Positions 1-8,714 of a stretch of DNA of 64,000 bases are shown here, piece after piece. The translations under genes and the position numbers were made by a program. Within the stretch, counting starts at the first letter, position 1. Each line of letters starts with the position of its first letter. The notes beneath the pieces were generated by a model. It saw only the letters and a list, made by a program, of their open reading frames with translations, was not told the DNA's origin and made no database searches. This stretch comes from Streptomyces fumanus (GTDB taxonomy: Bacteria > Actinomycetota > Actinomycetes > Streptomycetales > Streptomycetaceae): contig NZ_BNBI01000004.1 of assembly GCF_014655295.1 (NCBI RefSeq), positions 248,001 to 312,000 of the forward strand, given 5' to 3'.

Positions 1-138
1 CTGTCCGCCGAACGCACCAGTCGGCGCAGGCTCCGCCGGCCGGTCCGGCGAGTCCGACGGGTTCCGCCGGTCCCACCGTTCGCCGGGCGCGCCCACCGCG
101 CCCGCCGTGTCCGGCCGGCCCCCGCGGTGCCGGGCGGC
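1..138. other. No gene seen
   Basis: This GC-rich stretch at the window edge holds no convincing reading frame on either strand. It lies downstream of the toxin gene on the minus strand. Confidence 0.4.
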
Positions 139-522
139 TCAGATGCGCCAGGAGCGCAGCGCGTCCGCGATGTCGTAGATCTTCAGCGGGGTCTCGCGGG
201 CCTTCTTGATCAGGTCGGACAGCGCGCCGTACGGCGGGTCGATGCCCTCACCGGACTGGTCGAGGTACTGGGTGGTGACGAAGGCCGCGAAGAGGCTGTT
301 GCGGTGGGGGAGCGGTTCGAGCCGCACGATGGTGTGCAGCAGCGCGGCGGCCCGCCACGCGGCGTCGGGGTTGGACTCGGCGAGCGTCGGCGTGCGGGTC
401 TTGTGCCGGGCGACGGCCGCGACCAGGGCCGAGTAGTCGGTGACGGACACGTCCTCGTGGCCGAGGGCGATGTCCTGGACGTCCAGGAGCCAGGAGACAT
501 CGACGTACAGGGTCTCACTCAT
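139..522 (-). CDS. Fic/Doc-like toxin of a toxin-antitoxin pair
   Basis: This 127-residue protein resembles the short Fic/Doc-family 'toxin components' common in Streptomyces. Doc toxins transfer phosphate to EF-Tu, and Fic proteins transfer AMP to their targets. The stretch LPHRNSLFAA (His73, Phe78) sits where Fic/Doc proteins carry the HxFx(D/N)xNKR catalytic loop. Only the His and a Phe are recognisable, and the phosphate-gripping N-K-R part is missing. The start ATG overlaps the stop of the upstream antitoxin gene by one base (TGATG), so the two are translationally coupled in antitoxin-toxin order. The family call rests on overall similarity and gene order. Catalytic activity is doubtful given the degenerate loop. 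Confidence 0.7.
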   Translation of the reverse strand: MSETLYVDVSWLLDVQDIALGHEDVSVTDYSALVAAVARHKTRTPTLAESNPDAAWRAAALLHTIVRLEPLPHRNSLFAAFVTTQYLDQSGEGIDPPYGALSDLIKKARETPLKIYDIADALRSWRI

Positions 523-761
523 CAGGCGGCCGTGGCTCCCTGGTTCCGCTCGGAGGGAGGGACCTCGTCCGGGAACGCCGCGTCGAACTCCTCGCGCAGC
601 CTGTCCGCCCAGGACGCGGCGCCCGCCACGAACCGCTTGCGGTGCATCTCGCGCACGCCCAGGTCGTGCAGGTACTGCTTGAGACTCTTGCCCTCGGCGG
701 CGGCGGCGGCACGCACGCCTTCCATCTCTTCCTCGGTGAAGGACACGTTCAGTGACGGCAT
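522..761 (-). CDS. Antitoxin, RHH/VapB-like
   Basis: This 79-residue protein starts MPSLNVSFTEEEME, a pattern of a short basic N-terminal strand followed by helices as in ribbon-helix-helix antitoxins. Residues 10-40 form the predicted DNA-binding part, and the acidic C-terminal half (REEFDAAFPDEVPPSE) would wrap the toxin. The frame is open further upstream, but ATG 761 gives the conserved-looking N-terminus. The bases just upstream contain two GGTnCC half-sites five bases apart, GGTACC at 769-774 and GGTGCC at 780-785, which may be the autoregulatory operator. The gene ends in a one-base overlap with the toxin gene. The neutralising role is inferred from gene order and size. Confidence 0.65.
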   Translation of the reverse strand: MPSLNVSFTEEEMEGVRAAAAAEGKSLKQYLHDLGVREMHRKRFVAGAASWADRLREEFDAAFPDEVPPSERNQGATAA

Positions 762-909
762 ACCCGCATGGTACCTACTTGGTGCCTGCGGAAGGAAGCG
801 GAGCGGGCGACGCCGCCACCCGGGAACGGATCGGGGCGGGGCGCGCCCGCGGCATGCCGTTCTGCCCGCCGTCGCATCCGTTGACAGGGGCATGATCTCC
901 CACCCATCC

Positions 910-923
910 TGGGAGCGCTCCCA
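910..923. promoter_or_regulatory. CebR operator (cello-oligosaccharide repressor box)
   Basis: TGGGAGCGCTCCCA is a perfect 14-bp palindrome identical to the consensus bound by the LacI-family repressor CebR in Streptomyces, which is released by cellobiose or cellotriose. It lies 53 bp upstream of the CBM2 glycosidase start. A second identical copy lies before the GH9 cellulase at 30924-30937. Confidence 0.92.
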
Positions 924-975
924 CCCATACGCCCCTTTCCAGCCGTCCTTGCCGTCGGCCCCTGGGAGGACCCCC

Positions 976-3105
976 ATGGCCTTACCGCACCGTCCCGGCC
1001 GGCCCAGGCGCTCGCGCCCTCGCCGTCTCGTCCGCACCGCCGCCCTGGCCGCCGCGCTCGCCCTGCTGTCCCCGCTCGGCCTCGCCGGCCCCGCCTCCGC
1101 CGCCACGCGGGAGGTGCCCGCCGCGGACGTCGAGGTGACGGTCAACACGCAGGCGTCGCTGGGCCGGCTCGCGGACACCGCGCGCGGGGTCAACGCCGCC
1201 ATCTGGGACTCCCACATGAACGACCCCGAGGTCGCGTCCCTGATGAAGCAGGCCGACGTGGGAGCGATGCGCTACCCGGGCGGCTCGTACGCCGACATCT
1301 ACCACTGGCAGACGCACACCGCGCCCGGCGGCTACGTCGCCCCCGGCACCGGATTCGACGCCTTCATGGGCACGGTCCGCGCCACCGGCGCCCAGCCGAT
1401 CCTGATCGCCAACTACGGCTCGGGCACGCCCGAGGAGGCGGCCGGCTGGGTCCGGTACGCCAACATCACCAAGGGTTACGGCGCGAAGTACTGGGAGATC
1501 GGCAACGAGATCTACGGCAACGGCCACTACGGCAGCGGCTGGGAGCACGACGACCACGCCGACAAGAGCCCGCGGGAGTACGCCCGTCAGGTCCGCGCCT
1601 ACGCCGCCGCGATGAAGGCCGTCGACCCCACCGTCAAGATCGGCGCGGTGCTCACCGCACCGGGCGAATGGCCCGACGGCGTCATCGGCCAGGGCGACCC
1701 CGGCGACTGGAACCACACCGTGCTCTCCCAGGTCACCGACGTCATCGACTTCGTGAGCGTGCACTGGTACGCGGGCGGCTCCGACACCACCGCCGACGCC
1801 GCCCTGTCCCGGCTGTCCCGGCTGCCCGGCGAGCTGCGCGAGGTACGCAACCAGCTCGACCGGTACGCGGGCGCCGACTCGCCGCGCATCGGCATCGCCC
1901 TCACCGAGGTGAACACCAACACCGGCGGGGCCCTGCTCACCGCGCGCCCCAACGGCCTGTTCGCCGCGGACGCCTTCGCCACGGCGCTGGAGAACGGCGT
2001 GTTCAACGTCGACTGGTGGAACACCCACAACGGGCCGGGGGAGATCCACACCGTGGACGGTGAGACGGACTACGGCGACATGGGCATGCTCTCCAGCGGC
2101 GCCTGCGGCGACGGCGTCTGCCAGCCGCCCGCGAACACGCCGTTCCACCCGTACTACGGCATGAAGATGACGAGCGAACTGGGCACCGCGGGCGACACCA
2201 TGGTCGCCGCCGGGTCCTCCGCGCGGGATGTCTCCGCGCACGCCGTGCACCGCCGCGACGGGCGCCTGAGCGTCCTGCTCATCAACAAGAACCCGGACGC
2301 CGCGCGGACCGTCGGCCTCAGCTACCGGGGCTTCACCCCCTCCGCCGCTACGCCCGAGGTCAGCCGCTACGCGCGCGGCGACAGCGACATCACCGACGTC
2401 ACCGGCAGCGGGGCGACCGCGTCGCGGGTCACCGTGCCGCCGTACGGCATGATCACCGTCACCCTCGGCCCGAAGGCCGGTACGGGACCCGGCGCCTCGG
2501 CCGCCGGCACGGCGGGCACGCCGAAACTGGAGGCGGTCACCGACACCACGGCGCGTCTGTCCTGGGCCGGTGCGCCCGGTGCCGCCCGTTACCTGGTCCA
2601 GGAGCGCGACGGGACGCACACCTGGGTGGTCGGCGAGACCACGGGTACCTCCGTGACGCTGCGGAACCTGCCCGCGGGCAGCACCCACACCGTCAACGTG
2701 CTGGCCGTGGACGCCTCGGGCAGGCTCGCCGCACCGTCCGGTCCGCTGACGTTCACCACGGGCACCCCGTCCGACGCCGTCTGCGCGGTGACGTACCACC
2801 GTGACTCGGGGTGGGGCAACGGGTTCGTGGCCACGGTGACCGTACGGAACCTGTCGGACACCCCGGTCACCGGCTGGACGCTCGACTGGGACTGGCCGAC
2901 GGACGGCCAGTCCGTGTCCTCCAACTGGAACGCCGCGTTCGAGCAGACCGGCCGGCACGTCCGGGTGACCGCACCGGAGGGCGCGGGACCGCTGGCCCCG
3001 GACGGCGCGTCGACGGCCTCCTTCGGATTCGTCGGCGCCAACGACGGCCCCAACCCCGACCCGACGGCCTTCCGGCTCAACGGCGCGGTCTGCTCGGGCG
3101 GTTGA
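976..3105 (+). CDS. Secreted GH-A-clan glycoside hydrolase with FN3 and CBM2
   Basis: This 709-residue exported enzyme probably acts on plant cell-wall polysaccharide. A signal peptide with a basic n-region and an Ala-rich core ends near ASA-AT (residue 38). The catalytic part runs to about residue 500 and shows YWEIGNE (Glu178, likely acid/base) and LTEVN (Glu311, likely nucleophile), the paired glutamates of clan GH-A, closest in style to GH39/GH44/GH51. An FN3 domain spans about 514-598. A CBM2 with conserved Trp residues and a terminal Cys pair spans about 600-709 and should anchor the enzyme on cellulose or xylan. The start ATG 976 follows GGGAGGA, although the frame is open further upstream. 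A CebR box lies just upstream, so expression should respond to cello-oligosaccharides. The exact GH family and substrate cannot be fixed by eye. Confidence 0.85.
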   Translation: MALPHRPGRPRRSRPRRLVRTAALAAALALLSPLGLAGPASAATREVPAADVEVTVNTQASLGRLADTARGVNAAIWDSHMNDPEVASLMKQADVGAMRYPGGSYADIYHWQTHTAPGGYVAPGTGFDAFMGTVRATGAQPILIANYGSGTPEEAAGWVRYANITKGYGAKYWEIGNEIYGNGHYGSGWEHDDHADKSPREYARQVRAYAAAMKAVDPTVKIGAVLTAPGEWPDGVIGQGDPGDWNHTVLSQVTDVIDFVSVHWYAGGSDTTADAALSRLSRLPGELREVRNQLDRYAGADSPRIGIALTEVNTNTGGALLTARPNGLFAADAFATALENGVFNVDWWNTHNGPGEIHTVDGETDYGDMGMLSSGACGDGVCQPPANTPFHPYYGMKMTSELGTAGDTMVAAGSSARDVSAHAVHRRDGRLSVLLINKNPDAARTVGLSYRGFTPSAATPEVSRYARGDSDITDVTGSGATASRVTVPPYGMITVTLGPKAGTGPGASAAGTAGTPKLEAVTDTTARLSWAGAPGAARYLVQERDGTHTWVVGETTGTSVTLRNLPAGSTHTVNVLAVDASGRLAAPSGPLTFTTGTPSDAVCAVTYHRDSGWGNGFVATVTVRNLSDTPVTGWTLDWDWPTDGQSVSSNWNAAFEQTGRHVRVTAPEGAGPLAPDGASTASFGFVGANDGPNPDPTAFRLNGAVCSGG

Positions 3106-3112
3106 GACCCGC

Positions 3113-3150
3113 CCCGGTCCGGGAGCGCGCCGGCGACCTCCCGGACCGGG
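3113..3150. terminator. Bidirectional terminator hairpin
   Basis: Perfect 13-bp arms CCCGGTCCGGGAG and CTCCCGGACCGGG enclose a 12-base loop between two convergent genes ending at 3105 and 3155. No U-tract follows, as is usual in Streptomyces. Confidence 0.75.
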
Positions 3151-3154
3151 ACGC

Positions 3155-4681
3155 TCAACACCGGGGGTCCGGGCGCCCGGGCTGCTCCGACCGCTCAGCG
3201 TGCTGCGGAGCCTGCCGTCGAGGCGCCCGGTGAACCGGACCTCGCTGACTGCCCGGCGGTGGTCGCCGAAGGCGCTGACCGGGGTGGGCCCGGGGCAGGA
3301 AGAGGGCCAGGAGCAGGCCGATGGCCATCGCGCCGGTCGCGATCAGGAAGGAGACGCGGAAACCGTGCAGGGTCGGGACGGTGGAGCCGTTCCCGTGATG
3401 TGCGGTGCCGGCGAGGACCGCGCCTGTGACAGCGCTGGAGATCGCGGCGCCGATGGAGCGCATCAGGGTGTTGACGCCGGTGGCCGCGCCGGTCTCCGAG
3501 GCGGGTACCGAGGCGACGATCAGGGCGGGGAGGGAGGAGTAGGCGAGGCCGATGCCCGCGCCCAGGACCACCACGACGACGAGGCTCTGCCAGGCAGCGC
3601 TCATCAGGCCGAGCCCGGCGGCGTAGCCGACCGCGGTGACCGCCATGCCGAGGATCAGGGTGGCCTTGGGCCCGTGCCGCGCGGACAGCCGGGCGTGGAC
3701 GGGGGCCACGCACATCATGGTCAGGCCGAGCGGCGCCATCAGCAGGCCCGCGGCCACCATGGACTGGCCGAGGCCGTAGCCCGTGGACCCGGGGAGCTGG
3801 AGCAGTTGGGGCAGGACCAGCGTGACGACCAGGTAGGAGCCGCCGACCATGACCGAGGCGAGGTTGGTGAAGAGCACCGTGGGGCGGACCATGGTGCGCA
3901 GGTCCACCAGCGGCGCCTCGCGCCGCAGCTCCGTCACGGCCCACACGGCGAGCACCACGGCCGCCGCGGCGGACAGCGCGAGGGTGGTGCCGGAGGTCCA
4001 GCCCCAGTCCCCGGCCTTGGTGACCGGCAGCAGGAAGAGGACGAGACCGGCCGACAGTCCGGTCGCACCGAGGATGTCGAACGTGCCCTGCGTGCGGGTC
4101 GGGGACTCGGGGACGAAGCGGAGGGTCAGGGCGACGCACAGGACGCCGAGGCCGGCGGCGCCGTAGAAGAGGACGTGCCAGTCGGCGTGCTGGGCGACCA
4201 GGGCCGCGGCGGGCAGGGCGAGGCTGCCGCCGACGCCCATGGCGGAGCTCGCCAGGGCCATCGCCGAGCCGAGCTTCTCGCGGGGCAGCAGGTCGCGCAT
4301 CAGACCGATGCCGAGAGGTATCGCGCCCATGGCGCAGCCCTGGAGGGTCCGGCCCGCGGTCATGCTGAGCAGGTCGCTGGTGAGGGCGCTGACCAGCGAG
4401 CCGGCGACCATCGCCAGGAGGCTGAGGATCAGCATGCGGCGCTTGCCGTAGAGGTCGCCGAGGCGGCCCGTGATCGGCGTGGCGACGGCGCCGGAGAGCA
4501 GGGTCGAGGTGATGACCCAGGTGGCGTTGCCCGGCTCGGTGTCCAGCAGGTGCGGCAGGTCCTTGATCACCGGGACGAGCAGGGTCTGCATCACCGCGAC
4601 CACGATGCCCACGAAGGCGAGCACGGGGACGAGGGCCCCGCTCGCTCGGGACGGGGGCCGGTCGGCCGGCGTGTGCGTCAT
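3155..4681 (-). CDS. MFS drug exporter, DHA2 type
   Basis: This 508-residue membrane protein has many hydrophobic segments consistent with the 14-helix DHA2 drug/H+ antiporter family. Motif A appears as GRLGDLYGKRR in the loop after the second helix, and motif C-like Gly-rich sequence (GIGLMRDL...GVGGSLALP) follows. The C-terminal 40 residues are a basic Pro/Arg-rich tail. The start ATG 4681 has AGGAGG upstream; an earlier in-frame extension lacks a ribosome-binding site. The MBL hydrolase gene upstream on the same strand (113 bp away) may share transcription. The substrate is unknown; efflux of a toxic compound sensed by the divergent AraC regulator is an inference. Confidence 0.85.
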   Translation of the reverse strand: MTHTPADRPPSRASGALVPVLAFVGIVVAVMQTLLVPVIKDLPHLLDTEPGNATWVITSTLLSGAVATPITGRLGDLYGKRRMLILSLLAMVAGSLVSALTSDLLSMTAGRTLQGCAMGAIPLGIGLMRDLLPREKLGSAMALASSAMGVGGSLALPAAALVAQHADWHVLFYGAAGLGVLCVALTLRFVPESPTRTQGTFDILGATGLSAGLVLFLLPVTKAGDWGWTSGTTLALSAAAAVVLAVWAVTELRREAPLVDLRTMVRPTVLFTNLASVMVGGSYLVVTLVLPQLLQLPGSTGYGLGQSMVAAGLLMAPLGLTMMCVAPVHARLSARHGPKATLILGMAVTAVGYAAGLGLMSAAWQSLVVVVVLGAGIGLAYSSLPALIVASVPASETGAATGVNTLMRSIGAAISSAVTGAVLAGTAHHGNGSTVPTLHGFRVSFLIATGAMAIGLLLALFLPRAHPGQRLRRPPPGSQRGPVHRAPRRQAPQHAERSEQPGRPDPRC

Positions 4682-4793
4682 GGGGAGGAGCCTCCTGACC
4701 GAGAGATGGGTGGTGACGGCGGGAGACAGGCGGCGGCGGGTGTGCCGTCCGTCACCCGCCGTCCGCCACCCGCCACCCGGATGAGGTCGCGGC

Positions 4794-5735
4794 TCACTCG
4801 AAGGCGGACGCACTCTTCTTCCGGTTCGCCGTTGCCCATGGGCCGATGGCGAACCTGCCCCCGTCCCGTCGTACTTCCAGGGCCCCCGCGCCGCCGAAGT
4901 GCGCGGGAACGAGCAGCTCCCGTTCGTCGGCCGCCCGCCCGAGGATCCGGCGGCGGCTGGCCACCGCCTGTTCGGGGGCCAGGCAGGCGCTGCTGTTGCA
5001 GCAGGGGTGCAGGATCTGCACCGGACTGTGCAGCAGATCTCCGACGAAGACCGCCCGGTCGCTGCCGGAGGCGAGGCGCAGCACGGACGAGCCGGGCGTG
5101 TGGCCGGGTGCGGACTCCAGGGTGAGGTGTTCGTCGATGCGGTGGTGGCCGTCCCACAGCACGGCCTGTCCGGCCCGGTGCACAGGCGCGATGCTGTCTT
5201 CGTAGATCAGGCGGTCGACTTCCTGCGCGCCGTTCCCGTACGCGTTGTCCGGGCCGTAGTGGAAGTCGTCGGCGGCCGGGATGAGGTACTGGGCGTTGGG
5301 GAACGCCGGTATCCACTGCCCGTCCGCGTCGACGGTGTTCCAGCCGACGTGGTCGACGTGGAGGTGGGTGTTGACGACGACGTCGACCTCCTGAGGGCGG
5401 ACCCCGGCCCTCGCCAGGAGGCCGAGGAGGTCGCTGCGGGCGTGGTGGAACGGCCCCATGCCCGGCCGCTCGCGCCCGTTCCCCGCTCCGGTGTCGACCA
5501 GGACGGTCCGGCCCGCGCTGCGCAGCACCCAGCTCTGCAGCGCCAGCACCACCGAGCCGCTGTCCGGCTCCCAGTGGTCCGGCGCCAGCCAGTCCGCGTT
5601 CTCCCTCCACACATCGGCGGCGGCTCCCGGGAACATGTCGGCGGCGGGCAGGAAGGGCTCGTGCCACTCGACCACCCGGATGACCTCGACGTCCCCGAGC
5701 ACCATGCGCTGCACACTCTCGTTCTCGTTCATCAC
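4794..5735 (-). CDS. MBL-fold metallohydrolase
   Basis: This protein of about 313 residues carries the metallo-beta-lactamase signature THLHVDHVGW, with further metal ligands in SAPGHTPGSS and FVGDLLHSPVQ. It has no signal peptide. The overall pattern fits the AHL-lactonase/quinolone-hydrolase-like branch of the fold, which opens lactones or esters, but the substrate is not evident. The start may be GTG 5735 or the adjacent ATG 5732. The gene is divergent from an AraC regulator (start 5837) across about 100 bp and is followed by an MFS exporter, which suggests a small detoxification or resistance unit. Confidence 0.8.
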   Translation of the reverse strand: MMNENESVQRMVLGDVEVIRVVEWHEPFLPAADMFPGAAADVWRENADWLAPDHWEPDSGSVVLALQSWVLRSAGRTVLVDTGAGNGRERPGMGPFHHARSDLLGLLARAGVRPQEVDVVVNTHLHVDHVGWNTVDADGQWIPAFPNAQYLIPAADDFHYGPDNAYGNGAQEVDRLIYEDSIAPVHRAGQAVLWDGHHRIDEHLTLESAPGHTPGSSVLRLASGSDRAVFVGDLLHSPVQILHPCCNSSACLAPEQAVASRRRILGRAADERELLVPAHFGGAGALEVRRDGGRFAIGPWATANRKKSASAFE

Positions 5736-5771
5736 GCGACCGACCTTAGGACCGGCCGAACGATCGTCTCA

Positions 5772-5802
5772 ATGCGCATCCTGCTCAAGGAAATACGCAT
5801 CC
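5772..5802. promoter_or_regulatory. Direct repeats, candidate AraC-family operator
   Basis: ATGCGCATCC (5772-5781) and ATACGCATCC (5793-5802) match at 9 of 10 positions and repeat at 21 bp, two helical turns. AraC-family proteins commonly bind such phased direct half-sites. They lie between the divergent MBL hydrolase and AraC genes. Confidence 0.45.
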
Positions 5803-5836
5803 ATCTCATCGCTCATACGGCGGATACCCTGGGCGG

Positions 5837-6775
5837 ATGGATGTGGTGAGCGATGCGATCTCCGCCGTGCACCTCGGGCACCCCTGGTTCCACCGGCTGC
5901 GGACGAGCGGGAACTGGTGCGCGCGATGGGATCCGTACGACGGTGCGGGGTTCTACGTCGTGCTCAAGGGCCACTGCTGGCTGCTGACCGACGGCAGCGC
6001 GCCCGTACCCCTCGGTGTGGGTGACGCGGTGCTGCTGCCCCATGGCACGGGTCATGTGATCGCCGATTCCCCGGTCGACGCGGGGGTCGCGCGGGAGAAG
6101 GCGGTGCCGTTCGCGCGATGGCTCGCGGCGACGGAGCCCACAGCCCAGTCCGGTCGCCACGAGACGGAGCTGCTCTGCGGCACGTACTGGCTCGACTGCA
6201 GCCGTATGCATCCGCTGATGGCGGAGCTGCCCGAGGTCGTCCACCTTCCCAGCCGGGTCGGCGGCCACCTCGAACTCCGTGCCGCCATCGATCTGCTCGC
6301 CGGTGAGCTGGACGAGATGCGGCCCGGCTCCTGCGTGGCCCTCCCGAACCTGCTCGACCTCCTCCTCATCTACATGATCCGCGCCTGGATGAGCGAGGCA
6401 CCCAGCGGCGTCTGGCCCCGCGTACTGGGCGACCCGGTGGTGTCCGCCGCCCTGCGGGCGATGCACGCGGACCCGGCCGCGCCGTGGAGCAACGACCGTC
6501 TGGCGGCGGAGGCGGGCGTCTCCCGTCCCACCCTGGCGCGCCGGTTCACCACCCTCGTCGGCCGCCCTCCGATGGCTTACCTCACCTGGTGGCGCGTGAT
6601 CCGCGCCGCCACCCTGCTCCGCGACACCCCGGACACCCTGGCCACCATCGCCGGCCGGGTCGGCTACGGCAGCCCGTACGCGCTCTCGCACGCCTTCCAG
6701 CGGGAGTTCGGCACCACACCGGGGCGGTATCGGGCACAGGCGGCGGGGCGGTCCGCTGACGCCGGAGCAGAGTGA
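5837..6775 (+). CDS. AraC-family regulator with N-terminal cupin
   Basis: This 312-residue regulator has an N-terminal cupin-type ligand domain (residues 1-180, beginning WFHRLRTSGNWCARWD and including LPHGTGHVI) and a C-terminal double helix-turn-helix (about 205-300, with WSNDRLAAEAGVSRPTLARRF and LATIAGRVGYGSPYALSHAFQREFG). This is the AraC_binding_2/cupin_6 arrangement often seen next to hydrolases and exporters. It is transcribed away from the MBL hydrolase and MFS genes, and direct repeats between them are its likely binding site. The inducer is unknown. Confidence 0.85.
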   Translation: MDVVSDAISAVHLGHPWFHRLRTSGNWCARWDPYDGAGFYVVLKGHCWLLTDGSAPVPLGVGDAVLLPHGTGHVIADSPVDAGVAREKAVPFARWLAATEPTAQSGRHETELLCGTYWLDCSRMHPLMAELPEVVHLPSRVGGHLELRAAIDLLAGELDEMRPGSCVALPNLLDLLLIYMIRAWMSEAPSGVWPRVLGDPVVSAALRAMHADPAAPWSNDRLAAEAGVSRPTLARRFTTLVGRPPMAYLTWWRVIRAATLLRDTPDTLATIAGRVGYGSPYALSHAFQREFGTTPGRYRAQAAGRSADAGAE

Positions 6776-7058
6776 CCGCCGGAACACGGCCGGACAGGTA
6801 CGTCCTCCTGTGCGGCGGACTCAAGGCGCGGTGCGGTTCCTGGCGGTGGCCGTGCGGTGGACGGTGGCGCGGCAGGGGTGCTCTCCGTCGAAGATGTCGG
6901 TCAGCGGCCACTGCGACACCGCGCCGAAGACCACCGCGGCGGTCGCCGCCCAGGGGGGCGGGTTGCCAGGGGAACGGCCCGTACGGGATCGTTCATCGGA
7001 GGAAATGCTTTCTTTCGAGTTGGTGAGGTGAGGGATCCGCCCGGCGGGTCCTCGATAC
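6776..7058. other. Intergenic region, no convincing gene
   Basis: No gene is supported here. A short plus-strand frame ends at 7031 and has a good GGAGG before ATG 7005 but gives only eight codons (MLSFELVR), possibly a leader peptide before the phosphatase operon. A minus-strand frame (6821-7171) runs antisense into the phosphatase and resembles no family I know. Confidence 0.35.
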
Positions 7059-8714
7059 GTGGTTTCCACCCGAGCGCAGACGGCCGCAGACCCGGAACCG
7101 GACTTCCCGTGGGGCGGTGCCCCCTGCCCGGTCCTGGTCGCCGACCCGGCCGGCCGCGTGGTGCGGTGCAACGACGCCGCTCAGGCACTGCTGCCCGGGG
7201 CCCGCCCGGGGTCCCGGCTGGCCGACGCGGTCCCGGCCTGGCTGGCCGCCGCCCACCAGGCGGTCTGCCTGCCCGGTCCGCGCACCGCGGGGGAGCCGGA
7301 CGCCCCCTGGTCCGGCATGATCGAAGCCCGCCGTCTCCGGGCGCACCCCAGCGTGCGGCAGGACGGCGCGGTGGCGTGGTGGCTGGTGGACGACACCGAC
7401 CACCACCTGGCCCGCGAGGCCCTGCGCACGGAGCGGGAGCGCACCGCGTTCCTCGCCAGGACGTCCAGCACCCTGCTCTCCTCCCTCAACCTGGAGCGCT
7501 GCATGGACGTCACCGCGCAACTGGCCGCCGAGAGCCTCGCGGACGCGGCCCTGGCCATCGCGCCGGCCCGGGGCCGCCGGCTGCCGGTGGTGACCTGCCT
7601 GCGCGGCGCCGCCCCCACCTCCGCACTGGAGGCGGTCGACGCCGACGAGGTGCCCGGTCTCGGCGAAGCCCTGCGCGGGTTCCCGCCCGTGCCGTCCCGG
7701 TGGATCGACCCCGCCGCCGCCCCGGCCTGGCTGATCCCCGAGGACTTCGGCCCCGTCGGGGCGATCGTGGTCACCCCGCTGCCCGGGCACGGCGTCCCGG
7801 CCGGCGCGCTGGTCCTGCTCCGCAAGGAGGGCGGCGCCGCCTTCACCGAAGAGGAAGAGGTCTTCGCCCGCCTGTTCGCCGCACGCGCCGGGGCCGCGAT
7901 GTCGGCCGCCCGCCTCTACGCGGAGCAGCGGGCCATCACCGAGGTGCTCATGCGGGAGCTGCTGCCCCCGGTGCTGCACCAGATCACCGGAGTGGACCTC
8001 GCCGGCAGCTACCGCCCCTCGTCCGACCACGAGCGCATCGGCGGGGACTTCTACGACGTGCACCCCGCCACCGCGGCGGGCGAGCCCTCGCTGGTGACCT
8101 TGGGCGACGTGTGCGGCAAGGGCCTGGAGGCCGCCGTCCTCACCGGCAAGATCCGCAACACCCTGCACGCCCTGCTGCCCCTGGCCGACGACCACCAGCG
8201 CATCCTCACCCTGCTCAACACGGCGCTGCTCAACGCCCACACCACCCGGTTCGCGACCCTGGTCCTGGCCTCCGTCGCCCGCCACGGCGACGCGGTGCGG
8301 GTGCGGCTGACCAGCGCCGGCCATCCGAGCCCGCTGATCGTCCGCGCGGACGGCACCGTCGAGGAGGCCGACACCCGCGGCACCCTGGTCGGAGCCCTGC
8401 CGGACGTCCGCGCCCGCACCACCACCGTCACGCTGGCGCCGGGGGAGTCCTGCGTCCTGTACACCGACGGCATCACCGAGGCCCAGGGCGGACCGCTGGG
8501 CGACGCCTTCTACGGCGAGGAACGCCTCAAGCGCGCCCTCGCCGGATGCGCCGGAATGCCGGCCGAGGGCATCGTGGAACACGTCCAGATGCTCGCCTCC
8601 CAGTGGCTCGGCAGCCGCGGACACGACGACATGGCCGTCGTCGCGATCTCCGCCCCCCGCTCCCCGCACCGCGACGCCGGGCACGACCGCACCCCCGGCG
8701 GGTGCGCCGCATGA
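7059..8714 (+). CDS. PAS-GAF-PP2C (SpoIIE/RsbU-type) serine phosphatase
   Basis: This 551-residue cytoplasmic phosphatase has a PAS-like N-terminus (about 20-125, PCPVLVADPAGRVVRCN), a GAF domain (about 140-290) and a SpoIIE-type PP2C domain (about 310-540). Metal-binding signatures are visible as GGDFYDV, GDVCGKGLEA and GHDDMAVV. Such enzymes dephosphorylate STAS-domain anti-anti-sigma factors. Its stop overlaps the next ATG in an ATGA, and a STAS gene follows, so the substrate is probably encoded in the same operon. The only in-frame start after the preceding stop is GTG 7059, which has a weak ribosome-binding site. No RsbW-type kinase is adjacent. Confidence 0.88.
   Translation: MVSTRAQTAADPEPDFPWGGAPCPVLVADPAGRVVRCNDAAQALLPGARPGSRLADAVPAWLAAAHQAVCLPGPRTAGEPDAPWSGMIEARRLRAHPSVRQDGAVAWWLVDDTDHHLAREALRTERERTAFLARTSSTLLSSLNLERCMDVTAQLAAESLADAALAIAPARGRRLPVVTCLRGAAPTSALEAVDADEVPGLGEALRGFPPVPSRWIDPAAAPAWLIPEDFGPVGAIVVTPLPGHGVPAGALVLLRKEGGAAFTEEEEVFARLFAARAGAAMSAARLYAEQRAITEVLMRELLPPVLHQITGVDLAGSYRPSSDHERIGGDFYDVHPATAAGEPSLVTLGDVCGKGLEAAVLTGKIRNTLHALLPLADDHQRILTLLNTALLNAHTTRFATLVLASVARHGDAVRVRLTSAGHPSPLIVRADGTVEEADTRGTLVGALPDVRARTTTVTLAPGESCVLYTDGITEAQGGPLGDAFYGEERLKRALAGCAGMPAEGIVEHVQMLASQWLGSRGHDDMAVVAISAPRSPHRDAGHDRTPGGCAA

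Noticed and set aside
982..2958. Long minus-strand open frame of 658 codons over the CBM2 glycosidase
   Set aside because: It is an antisense shadow produced by GC-rich codon bias. The plus-strand frame has a signal peptide, catalytic motifs and CBM2.
6821..7171. Minus-strand frame upstream of the phosphatase
   Set aside because: It overlaps the phosphatase start and has no ribosome-binding site or recognisable domain.
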